Translations under genes and position numbers: made by a program
Shown here: positions 1-5,500 of the stretch, one piece after another
Numbering within the stretch: position 1 is the first letter of the stretch
Layout of the letters: every line of letters starts with the position of its first letter
Notes under the pieces: generated by a model
Databases searched by the model: none
Seen by the model: only the letters and a program-made list of their open reading frames with translations
Told to the model about the DNA's origin: nothing
From: Methanosarcina sp.
GTDB taxonomy: Archaea; Halobacteriota; Methanosarcinia; Methanosarcinales; Methanosarcinaceae
Direction of reading: 5' to 3'
Assembly: GCA_013331265.1 (NCBI GenBank)
Contig: DUGS01000209.1
Span: forward strand, 1-7,187
DNA length: 7,187 bases

Positions 1-1653
1 CTTACCAGGGATTTCATCGCCTCAAACACAGGCGAGACCTTCTACGAATTCAGCGAACCTGTGGTCTGCCGCTGCGGGACTCCATGTGTCGTGAACATGG
101 TAAAAGGTCAGTGGTTCCTGAACTATTCAAACCCGGACTGGAAAGCGAAAGTTTACAAATGCCTCAGCCAGATGCGGATCATTCCCGAAGAGTACAGGGT
201 CGAGTTCGAGAACAAGGTTGACTGGCTCAAAGATAAAGCATGTGCCCGCAGAAAAGGGCTCGGGACCCACCTGCCCTTTGATAAGGAATGGCTGATTGAG
301 TCTCTTGGGGACTCGACAATTTACATGAGTTATTATATTATTGCCAGGTTTATCGAGAGAGGCGAGCTTGCCCTTGAACATCTTACCCTTTCCTTCTTCG
401 ATTATGTACTTCTCGGAAAAGGTGATTCTGCGGCAGTTTCTGCAGAGACAGGGCTCAAACAGGAACTTGTGGAAGAAATCCACAGCCATTTCAATTACTG
501 GTATCCGGTTGACCTGCGCTCTTCAGGAAAAGACCTTGTCCCAAACCACCTGCTCTTCTTCCTTTTCCATCACGTAGCCCTGTTTGAAGAGGATAAATGG
601 CCAAAAACTCTTGCAGTAAACGGCTTTGTTTCCCTTGAGGGTCAGAAGATGAGCAAGTCCAAAGGACCTATCCTTACCCTGGAAAGCGCGGTCAGTTCTT
701 ACGGGGCAGACATAACAAGGATGTATATCCTCTCGACAGCCGAACAGACTCAGGATGCAGACTGGCAGAAGGCAGGGATAGATTCTGCCCGCAGGCAGGT
801 GGACAGGTTCTATGCCTTTGCAAAGGATGTCATTGAGAGCGGAAAAAGGGCAGACCTCAGCGCGGAGCTGAAGCAGATCGACCACTGGATGCTCTCAAGG
901 ATGCAGAACTACATAAGGGAAACAAACATTGCCCTTTATTCAATCCAGACCAGGGAAGCTATACAGAACTCTTTCTTCCTGCTTATAAACGATGTCAGAT
1001 GGTACCAGAGGAGAGGCGGAGAACATCTGCTTTACTATGTGCTGGACAACTGGGTCAGGCTCATGGCACCATTTACCCCTCACCTCTGTGAAGAGATATG
1101 GGAAGCCATGGGGCACGAAGACCCGGTTTCCCTTGCCCAGTACCCTCTCTATAACGAAGACCTTATAGACGAGGGCGCAGAACTTGTTGAAGAGGCTGTG
1201 AAGAGCACACTGAACGATATCGAAGAGATCATAAGGGTCACAAAGATGAACCCGCAGAAGGTCTACCTCTACACAGCTCCTGCCTGGAAAGCCGAAGCCA
1301 TAAAATGCGCCTGCGAACTTCAGGTCAAAGCTCCGCTTGAGGTCGGCACTCTGATCAAAACCCTGATGGCAAACCCTGACCTGAAGCGCTTTGGCAAGGA
1401 GATCCCGAAGTTCGTCCAGAAAATAGTGCCCGAATTCAAGAGCGGAGGTACCGAGCGCTATGAGACCTTTGCTTACCTCGGTCTTGACGAAAAGGACCTT
1501 CTGAAAGAATCAGCTTCTTTCCTGGAAAAAGAAATCGGCTGCCCGGTTGAGATCCAGAGTGCAGATTCTCCTGAGTATGACCCGCAGAAGAAGTCCAGGT
1601 TTGCAGAACCCCTGAGGCCTGCAATTTATATTGAGGAAAAGAAGGAAGAGTAA
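1..1653 (+). CDS. leuS: Leucyl-tRNA synthetase, archaeal type, C-terminal 550 residues (5' end outside window)
   Basis: Class I aminoacyl-tRNA synthetase that charges tRNA-Leu with leucine in the cytosol. The frame is open from base 1, so the gene begins upstream; archaeal LeuRS is usually about 950 residues, so roughly 400 are missing, including the HIGH signature and most or all of the CP1 editing domain. Visible in order (fragment numbering): a CRC-x3-C cysteine cluster at residues 23-29 resembling a zinc site; the conserved block GLGTHLPFDKEWLIESLGD followed by STIYM; the catalytic loop KMSKS at 216-220 (bases 646-660); a helical anticodon-binding domain from about residue 290, including LMAPFTPHLCEEIW near 354-367; and a charged C-terminal extension ending in EEKKEE. 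The usual DWACAR motif reads DKACAR here (cysteine at residue 81). The gene is visibly more GC-rich than the spacers. Family assignment is secure; the archaeal rather than bacterial type is judged from the pre-KMSKS blocks and C-terminal domain. Confidence 0.96.
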   Translation, partial: LTRDFIASNTGETFYEFSEPVVCRCGTPCVVNMVKGQWFLNYSNPDWKAKVYKCLSQMRIIPEEYRVEFENKVDWLKDKACARRKGLGTHLPFDKEWLIESLGDSTIYMSYYIIARFIERGELALEHLTLSFFDYVLLGKGDSAAVSAETGLKQELVEEIHSHFNYWYPVDLRSSGKDLVPNHLLFFLFHHVALFEEDKWPKTLAVNGFVSLEGQKMSKSKGPILTLESAVSSYGADITRMYILSTAEQTQDADWQKAGIDSARRQVDRFYAFAKDVIESGKRADLSAELKQIDHWMLSRMQNYIRETNIALYSIQTREAIQNSFFLLINDVRWYQRRGGEHLLYYVLDNWVRLMAPFTPHLCEEIWEAMGHEDPVSLAQYPLYNEDLIDEGAELVEEAVKSTLNDIEEIIRVTKMNPQKVYLYTAPAWKAEAIKCACELQVKAPLEVGTLIKTLMANPDLKRFGKEIPKFVQKIVPEFKSGGTERYETFAYLGLDEKDLLKESASFLEKEIGCPVEIQSADSPEYDPQKKSRFAEPLRPAIYIEEKKEE

Positions 1654-1680
1654 AAAGTTTCTTTTTGACTAAAAATTTGT

Positions 1681-1727
1681 TTCCGGGCAGAGTGAAGAAG
1701 CCCGGAATTTCTTACTTTTTTCTTTTG
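1681..1727 (+). terminator. Hairpin plus T-rich terminator of leuS
   Basis: A perfect 8-bp stem (TTCCGGGC at 1681-1688 with GCCCGGAA at 1700-1707, 11-nt loop) lies 27 bases after the leuS stop. It is followed at once by a T-rich run, TTTCTTACTTTTTTCTTTTG. Archaeal RNA polymerase terminates on T-runs alone, and the hairpin may add efficiency or protect the 3' end. A smaller T-run (TTTCTTTTT) precedes the stem. Confidence 0.75.
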
Positions 1728-1745
1728 TTGATGCTCCCTGGTTAA

Positions 1746-1777
1746 TTTGTGGGTATTATTCTTTGTGGGTATTATTC
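1746..1777. repeat. 16-bp perfect tandem duplication
   Basis: TTTGTGGGTATTATTC occurs at 1746-1761 and again at 1762-1777 with no spacer and no mismatch. It sits just past the leuS terminator. No coding frame explains it. It could be a replication-slippage duplication or a paired binding site. Confidence 0.9.
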
Positions 1778-1797
1778 CCAAATGACCGCAAATTGCA

Positions 1798-1913
1798 TCT
1801 CAAGTTTTTCTGTCCACGCGCCGTGCTCCGCTTGAACCCGCAGCATACAGAAGATAAAAACGAAGTATTGACCGCGCACGGAAAGTCTGATCCCAGAACC
1901 ATGTAGCTTGAGA
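1798..1913. other. Nested inverted repeats in the leuS-MBL spacer (possible structured RNA)
   Basis: Outer arms TCTCAAG (1798-1804) and CTTGAGA (1907-1913) are perfect complements and extend inward by a G-U and a U-A pair. Inside them CCGTGC (1821-1826) pairs with GCACGG (1876-1881). The patches around the inner arms are GC-rich compared with the rest of the spacer. No ORF with a start codon fits. The pairing is visible, but the element could be chance; a leader or small RNA is only a possibility. Confidence 0.3.
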
Positions 1914-1941
1914 CGTTATCTCCTTTGAGATGTTATCTCCT
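1908..1941. promoter_or_regulatory. Tandem pair of 17-bp dyad boxes (operator-like)
   Basis: Two adjacent 17-bp units, TTGAGAYGTTATCTCCT, start at 1908 and 1925 and differ at one base. Each is itself a dyad: GAGAT-GTT-ATCTC is perfect in the second copy (1927-1939), with one arm mismatch in the first (1910-1922). They lie directly upstream of an A-rich TATA-like stretch and about 110 bp before the MBL gene. Tandem dyads next to a TATA box are what a dimeric archaeal regulator would bind; no regulator can be named. Confidence 0.5.
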
Positions 1942-1946
1942 GCCAA

Positions 1947-1958
1947 AAGATAAAAAAG
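1947..1958 (+). promoter_or_regulatory. Possible TATA box for the MBL gene
   Basis: AAGATAAAAAAG is the best TATA-like stretch between the dyad boxes and the MBL start. Initiation about 25 bp downstream would give a leader of roughly 70 nt that includes the small leader ORF. Other AT-rich stretches near 1962-1970 and 2016-2026 could serve instead. Confidence 0.3.
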
Positions 1959-2008
1959 AACGCTTATTAACCAGTGGGGCAGGAATTCATTTGCAGCTTA
2001 TTAGGGGG

Positions 2009-2053
2009 ATGCTGGATAAAGATAATTTGAGAATTTTGGGGGCTGAGAAATGA
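2009..2053 (+). CDS. Possible 14-codon leader ORF overlapping the MBL start
   Basis: ATG at 2009 opens a 14-codon reading frame (MLDKDNLRILGAEK) ending in TGA at 2051-2053. This stop overlaps the MBL start codon in the arrangement ATGA, which is typical of translational coupling. A GGGGG run touches its ATG, too close for an ideal ribosome binding site, and no in-frame ATG lies further upstream before the TAG at 1904-1906. It may be a real leader peptide or chance; nothing resembles a known attenuator peptide. Confidence 0.25.
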   Translation: MLDKDNLRILGAEK

Positions 2054-2763
2054 CTTTGGAAATTAAAACTATTGTGTTAAAAAATTATTTAGGTAATGTG
2101 AACTGCTACCTTATAAAAACAGACACAGGTTTTATTCTGATTGATACTGGGTGGGCAAACAAACGTAAAGAGCTTGAAAAAGAGCTTGAAAGAGCTGGCT
2201 GCACGTCTGGAAACCTGGAGCTTATCATTTTAACCCATGGAGACTTTGACCACACGGGAAATTCGGCTTATATCGGTAAAAAGTTCGGTTCAAAAATAGC
2301 AATGCAGAGTGATGACTCCAGAATGGTCGAAAATGGAGATATGTTCTGGAACAGGAAAAAGACTAATGTCTTCACCAGGACAGCGGTCAATGCTTTGTTA
2401 GGAATTCTCGGACTTAGGCCGGACAGATTTAAGCCTGATATAAGTATAGACGAAGGAGATGACCTTTCTAAATATGGATTCAATGCTGTCGTTCTTCATA
2501 TACCGGGACATTCGAAGGGTTCAATAGGAATATTGACCACTGAAGGGGACTTTTTTTGCGGAGACCTTCTTGAAAATACAGATAAACCGGCTGCCGGCTC
2601 TATTATCGATGATCCCATGGACTTTAATGCCAGTATAGAAAAATTGGGAAAACTGGAAATAAATACTGTTTATCCAGGCCACGGAAAGCCATTTCAAATG
2701 ACACTGCTCACAAAAAGCTGCAAAAAGTTGCAGATGAGTAAAGAAAACAGAAGAAAAATATAA
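2050..2763 (+). CDS. MBL-fold metallo-hydrolase
   Basis: A 237-residue cytosolic protein of the metallo-beta-lactamase superfamily, hydrolases with an alpha-beta/beta-alpha fold and usually two metal ions. Visible motifs: IDTGW near residue 31; metal motif HGDFDH at 63-68; PGHSKGS with His154; Asp172 in CGDLLEN; PGHGKP with His211. The canonical motif is HxHxDH, so the second ligand here is Asp65 rather than His, a variant I believe occurs in some uncharacterised MBL branches. Length suits a single-domain enzyme; there is no signal peptide, rhodanese or flavodoxin domain. The start is supported by GGGGG at 2038-2042, seven bases before ATG, and by the short N-terminus before the first beta strand. 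It stands alone on the + strand between two long spacers, so context does not reveal a substrate. A lactonase, thioesterase or glyoxalase-II-like activity cannot be separated from sequence alone. Confidence 0.9.
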   Translation: MTLEIKTIVLKNYLGNVNCYLIKTDTGFILIDTGWANKRKELEKELERAGCTSGNLELIILTHGDFDHTGNSAYIGKKFGSKIAMQSDDSRMVENGDMFWNRKKTNVFTRTAVNALLGILGLRPDRFKPDISIDEGDDLSKYGFNAVVLHIPGHSKGSIGILTTEGDFFCGDLLENTDKPAAGSIIDDPMDFNASIEKLGKLEINTVYPGHGKPFQMTLLTKSCKKLQMSKENRRKI

Positions 2764-2775
2764 AATTTGCAGGGA

Positions 2776-2862
2776 TCAATAAAGCTCGGCTCTTCTATCT
2801 TCAAAAACAGGAATTGCTTTTCTGACCTCATCTTTTCTGAACAGGTCAAAGTTGTAAACAAT
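2776..2862 (-). pseudogene. Decayed 3'-end copy of the nitrilase gene
   Basis: Bases 2778-2863 match 4627-4712, the 3' end of the nitrilase gene, in the same orientation at a fixed offset of 1849, with about 7 mismatches over 86 bases. Read on the minus strand it gives IVYNFDLFRKDEV, then RKAIPVFEDRRAELY, then TGA (2776-2778). The intact gene has IVHDLDLSRKDEV and DRRVELY followed by SENKKII. A stop codon (TAA, 2863-2865 on the minus strand) lies immediately upstream in frame, so only about 28 codons remain. Several differences change the amino acid (H/Y, D/N, L/F, S/F, V/A), as expected without purifying selection. It is a remnant of a duplicated or displaced nitrilase 3' end, perhaps one arm of an insertion scar. 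Confidence 0.85.
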
Positions 2863-2863
2863 T
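2778..2863. repeat. Left copy of the 86-bp direct repeat
   Basis: This is the left arm of the direct repeat whose right arm is 4627-4712. Together they bracket the AT-rich segment with the CPBP gene. The left border falls just after TGCAGGGATC; identity stops on the right near TTTATGG. Confidence 0.85.
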
Positions 2864-3405
2864 TATGGCCCTTCCAAATAAGTGTTAAAACTAAGAATAT
2901 AAAATGCTTATTTTGGATAATAGATATATATTTAGACTTCTTCCAACAAAGGAATATTCTAAATAATTTTTATATAAATAACATATAATAGTTATTAAAA
3001 ACAATAAATAATTGAGATAAAATTTTTATTTTTTCACAATTTATGTTTATTTGTGATTAAGGCATATGATAACATTTTCATACACATGAAATTCAATACT
3101 AAAAACGGGGTTAAAAACAAAATTTAATTAATTAATTGAAGCATTTGATCCCTCTAAATGGCAAATAAATCATTAAATAAGTGTAAATTAATTGTAAAAA
3201 GACTGAAAATATATTTAATTGAGTAAATAAGACTTAATAACCCTTAAAAGATTCTTCATCTTTTGAGGTTTCTAAAGTAAATAAATGAATGGACAAACCG
3301 TCATCTGGCCGGATAATTAAGTTTACAGATCCCCGAAAATCGCATGAAAATTCGGACATTAGAAAAATGTCTTCCTTGATTGTCGAGAATTTTTTGTGTT
3401 TATTC
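2864..3405. other. AT-rich spacer without a recognisable gene
   Basis: About 540 bases dominated by A and T, dense in stop codons on both strands. It includes a self-complementary TTAATTAATTAATT tract near 3124-3138 and many TATA-like strings, none attached to a credible ORF. The only ORF of note in the area is low-complexity and overlaps the nitrilase remnant. The composition differs sharply from leuS and fits a horizontally acquired or decaying region. The one ordered structure is the hairpin at 3242-3268. Confidence 0.7.
3242..3268 (-). terminator. Hairpin downstream of the CPBP gene (possible terminator)
   Basis: An 11-bp stem with one G-T pair, CCTTAAAAGAT (3242-3252) against ATCTTTTGAGG (3258-3268), with a 5-nt loop TCTTC. 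It lies about 140 bases beyond the CPBP stop. No strong T-run follows on the minus strand, so a terminator role is weakly supported. Confidence 0.3.
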
Positions 3406-4269
3406 TTAATTCATTTGAATACGTCTATCACTCAGTGAAGCCGCTGGAGCAAGATTTGTTTTTGAAAAAAACATCTCTTTATCTGAGACAATAATAATAG
3501 CGGCAACTACAATAAGAACCAGAGTCTCAATGCACTTAGTCGTCTGAGACATATTTAGTGCTTCCTGGGAGATGTTCATGATAAAGTGAAAGAGAATTGC
3601 CGCAGGAATACTTTTCCCATTTTTTATGCAGATCCAGCTAATAAGCACTCCCATAGGGATAATGCTGACAAAAAAATTCACACCATACCATATATTTTCA
3701 TGAAAAATTTCGTACTGATAGAAGTTGTTGACAAACATCAGAGGAAAGTGCCAGAGCGACCATAGTATACTGAAAATTATTGATGCCATGAAGTAGGATG
3801 TGTACTGGCCCTGAAGACTGTCAAATGCATATCCTCTCCATCCAAGCTCTTCAAAAGATGCGGCAAGCAAAAGAAAAATCAACACAGGTACAAATCCTGA
3901 AGAAAAAGAGAAACCATCAGCAAGTTGAAACTGCGAAACTGATCCTCCAAACAGAAGCGAAATAAATATGGATACGAGAACAGTTAGAGGCATTATTAAG
4001 AAAAGTACAGGAAGCATTTTTGGCCTTATTAGCCTGAGGTTGATAAGTCTGTTAATAAAATCCCTTTTTAAATCCGAATTTTTTGACGTAAAAGTCATAA
4101 AAAGTGAGATTAAAAAAGGAGCCATCAGTCCAGGCAATACAAATAACATATAAAGTCCATTATTTTCATCCTGAAAACTCAGATATGCCCCTGCAAAGCA
4201 GAGAACATAAGTTGCGACAAAGGTTGCAGTAAAAAAGACCTTAGGTTTGTATCTGTAGTTATGGATCAT
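3406..4269 (-). CDS. CPBP family intramembrane glutamic endopeptidase (Abi/CAAX-protease-like)
   Basis: A 287-residue integral membrane protein with about seven or eight hydrophobic segments (for example near residues 11-31, 41-60, 87-107, 127-138, 158-172, 194-213, 222-236, 248-262). The family signatures are complete: EELGWRGY with Glu140, Glu141 and Arg145; WSLWHFP with His174; HFIMN with His228 and Asn232. The family includes CAAX prenyl endopeptidases, bacteriocin-immunity proteins and proteins once named Abi; archaeal members mostly have unknown substrates. The start is firm: GGAGG (minus strand, 4275-4279) sits 5 bases before ATG. The C-terminus is a short polar tail ending DRRIQMN. 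It is the only intact gene in an AT-rich island bracketed by the nitrilase direct repeat, so it could be an acquired cargo gene. The function in defence, immunity or protein processing is not decided by sequence. Confidence 0.9.
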   Translation of the reverse strand: MIHNYRYKPKVFFTATFVATYVLCFAGAYLSFQDENNGLYMLFVLPGLMAPFLISLFMTFTSKNSDLKRDFINRLINLRLIRPKMLPVLFLIMPLTVLVSIFISLLFGGSVSQFQLADGFSFSSGFVPVLIFLLLAASFEELGWRGYAFDSLQGQYTSYFMASIIFSILWSLWHFPLMFVNNFYQYEIFHENIWYGVNFFVSIIPMGVLISWICIKNGKSIPAAILFHFIMNISQEALNMSQTTKCIETLVLIVVAAIIIVSDKEMFFSKTNLAPAASLSDRRIQMN

Positions 4270-4274
4270 CTATT

Positions 4275-4279
4275 CCTCC
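4275..4279 (-). promoter_or_regulatory. Ribosome binding site of the CPBP gene
   Basis: The minus strand reads TTTGGAGGAATAGATG: a strong GGAGG 7 bases upstream of the A of ATG, allowing for the intervening AATAG. It fixes the start codon at 4269. Confidence 0.7.
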
Positions 4280-4340
4280 AAATTTTAAATTTCACGGCAT
4301 CGTTTTTATTTTTCACTTCAACATAGGTTTGACAGGAAAA

Positions 4341-4378
4341 AGTAATGATATGCCCTTAAAGTAATAAAATGCCCTTAA
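4341..4378. repeat. 19-bp tandem repeat upstream of the CPBP gene
   Basis: AGTAATGATATGCCCTTAA (4341-4359) is followed directly by AGTAATAAAATGCCCTTAA (4360-4378), 17 of 19 bases identical. It lies about 70-110 bases before the CPBP start, on the leader or promoter side, so a paired protein-binding site is plausible. Confidence 0.85.
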
Positions 4379-4396
4379 TTTGTCTTCTTAGACAAA
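4379..4396. promoter_or_regulatory. Perfect 7-bp hairpin or dyad
   Basis: TTTGTCT (4379-4385), loop TCTT, then AGACAAA (4390-4396). It directly abuts the 19-bp tandem repeat in the CPBP upstream region. It could be an operator or a hairpin in the CPBP leader RNA. Confidence 0.4.
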
Positions 4397-4423
4397 AAAA
4401 TAGAATACTTCATACAAATCCGT

Positions 4424-4446
4424 TATATCATTCCTGATATATACAT
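4424..4446 (-). promoter_or_regulatory. Dyad overlapping a candidate CPBP TATA box
   Basis: TATATCA (4424-4430), spacer TTCC, TGATATA (4435-4441) is a perfect 7-bp dyad. On the minus strand it merges into GTATATATC, the best TATA-like string upstream of CPBP. Initiation about 25 bp downstream would give a leader near 140 nt containing the hairpin and the tandem repeat. Confidence 0.35.
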
Positions 4447-4490
4447 ATTTTTGAACTGATAAGTATGTTGTTTTTTGAAGTGTGGGAATG

Positions 4491-4501
4491 AAATATATAA
4501 A
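4491..4501 (+). promoter_or_regulatory. TATA box on the + strand with no gene behind it
   Basis: AAATATATAAA, within GAATGAAATATATAAAGAC, is a textbook archaeal TATA element. Its expected start site is near 4525. The only thing downstream is a ribosome-binding-site-like sequence at 4573-4580 and an 8-codon ORF, after which the DNA is the 3' end of the convergent nitrilase gene. Confidence 0.45.
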
Positions 4502-4572
4502 GACAAACTCTTATTAAATATAGTAGAGTCAACATCTGATTGGACATAATATTATCTGAACGATAGTTTACA

Positions 4573-4607
4573 AGGAGGAAGTGAAAACTAGCAAACCAAT
4601 AAATTAA
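4573..4607 (+). pseudogene. Ribosome binding site plus 8-codon stub of a lost + strand gene
   Basis: AGGAGGAA at 4573-4580 is followed directly by GTG at 4581, and the frame then reads VKTSKPIN and stops at TAA (4605-4607). With the TATA box about 80 bases upstream it has all the signals of a gene start, but no gene. It runs head-on into the nitrilase 3' end. It may be the 5' stump of a gene removed by rearrangement at this boundary, or a chance match; eight codons cannot tell. Confidence 0.3.
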
Positions 4608-5419
4608 ATAATCTTTTTATTTTCAGAATAAAGCTCCACTCTTCTATCTTCAAAAACAGGAATTGCTTTTCTGACCTCATCTTTTCTGGACAGGTCAAGG
4701 TCGTGAACTATTACGCACTCTTTGCTGCCTGCATCAGCTTTTACTTCGCCCCAGGCATCAATGATCATCGAGTTTCCAAAGTAGCTGCAGTCGGGGGCAA
4801 AACCTGTCCGGTTGCAGGCGATGTGAGGGATCTGGTTTTCTATTGCCCTTGCTTTTGCAAGGATTTTCCAGTGTTCGGACCTGGGGTTTGGAAAGGCAGC
4901 TGTGGTCACAAGAATGTCAGAGCCGGCAAGAGCCAGTTTTCTTGCAACCTCAGGAAAACGGAGTTCGTAGCAGATTTCAAAGCCGATTTTCAGGTTTTGC
5001 TTTTTCAGGGAAATAGGCTCTATTGAGCTTCCTTTTGAAAAATACTTATTTTCGCCCTTGAAAGGGTGAGTCTTACAGTAAGTGCCTGCAAGAGTTCCCG
5101 ACTCAAAACAAAAGCCCAGGTTATAGTAGAGATTGGAATTATTACTTTCCGGTACTTCCTTTTCTTTCAGGATTATTGAACCCAGGATGATACAGTCATT
5201 GGCTTCGGAAAAACATGCAAGGTTTTCAAGAACAGGAGATGGAAGGCTTTCTGCGGCATGGCCGAGGTTTTCATAGCAAAAACCTGTGGAAAATACCTCG
5301 GGGAAAACAACTAATTCGGCTCCTTTTTCAACAGCTTCGAGAGCCATGTAAAGGGCTTTTTCAAGGTTTTTCTGCTTCTTACACTGAAGCACATCCATCT
5401 GGATACAGGCAACTTTCAT
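4604..5419 (-). CDS. Carbon-nitrogen hydrolase, nitrilase superfamily, omega-amidase-like
   Basis: A 271-residue cytosolic amidohydrolase, the normal length for the single-domain family. The catalytic Glu-Lys-Cys triad is complete: Glu41 in FPEVFSTGF, Lys116 in YCKTHPF, Cys150 in EICYELRFPE; Glu123 in KGENKYF likely assists. The C-terminal blocks GNSMIIDAWG and PVFEDRRVELY match the omega-amidase/Nit2/YafV-like branch, which hydrolyses small dicarboxylate monoamides such as alpha-ketoglutaramate; the exact substrate is inferred. The start ATG gives the canonical first strand MKVACIQMD; no strong ribosome binding site is visible. The gene follows the winged-helix-like gene by 81 bases on the same strand, so co-transcription is likely, although an ATTATAATCA string in the gap could be a promoter. 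It extends seven residues (SENKKII) past the ELY where the remnant copy at 2776-2862 stops. Its last 80-odd codon bases form the right arm of that direct repeat. Confidence 0.92.
   Translation of the reverse strand: MKVACIQMDVLQCKKQKNLEKALYMALEAVEKGAELVVFPEVFSTGFCYENLGHAAESLPSPVLENLACFSEANDCIILGSIILKEKEVPESNNSNLYYNLGFCFESGTLAGTYCKTHPFKGENKYFSKGSSIEPISLKKQNLKIGFEICYELRFPEVARKLALAGSDILVTTAAFPNPRSEHWKILAKARAIENQIPHIACNRTGFAPDCSYFGNSMIIDAWGEVKADAGSKECVIVHDLDLSRKDEVRKAIPVFEDRRVELYSENKKII
4627..4712. repeat. Right copy of the 86-bp direct repeat, inside the nitrilase 3' end
   Basis: It matches 2778-2863 in the same orientation. This copy is part of an open reading frame under selection; the left copy is not. 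Confidence 0.85.
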
Positions 5420-5430
5420 ATCTGACCAGT

Positions 5431-5452
5431 CCAGGCCTGGTTATTGATTATA
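5431..5452 (-). promoter_or_regulatory. Palindrome and TATA-like string upstream of the nitrilase gene
   Basis: CCAGGCCTGG at 5431-5440 is a perfect 10-bp palindrome, flanked on the left by another ACCAG. Just upstream on the minus strand is ATTATAATCA (about 5443-5452), TATA-like and about 25-30 bases before the nitrilase ATG, which would give an almost leaderless message. The palindrome would then lie between the TATA element and the start. Suggestive only. Confidence 0.25.
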
Positions 5453-5500
5453 ATTCAGATCGAAATAGGGATTTTCAGGTTTCTGATCTGTTTAAGGTTT

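Larger units (their letters stand above)
4270..4603. other. Spacer between nitrilase 3' end and CPBP gene, rich in repeats and signals
   Basis: About 330 bases with no intact gene. It holds the CPBP ribosome binding site, a 19-bp tandem repeat, two short perfect hairpins, a minus-strand TATA candidate for CPBP, and a separate + strand TATA box and ribosome binding site that lead to no gene. The sequence is AT-rich throughout. Confidence 0.7.

Noticed and set aside
523..885. 120-codon minus strand ORF inside leuS
   Set aside because: Lies wholly within a secure coding region in an antisense frame; shadow ORF.
2767..2988. 73-codon + strand ORF after the MBL gene
   Set aside because: It runs antisense through the nitrilase remnant and then through low-complexity AT-rich DNA; no ribosome binding site and no protein-like pattern.
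3123..3139. TTAATTAATTAATT self-complementary tract as an origin or binding site
   Set aside because: Simple AT-rich repetition is expected by chance in this island; no origin-recognition-box-like repeats or Cdc6 gene nearby.
2864..4603. Insertion sequence or transposon
   Set aside because: No transposase and no terminal inverted repeats were found at the borders; only the direct repeat of the nitrilase 3' end is present.
4703..5026. 107-codon + strand ORF inside the nitrilase gene
   Set aside because: Antisense shadow of a gene with a complete catalytic triad.
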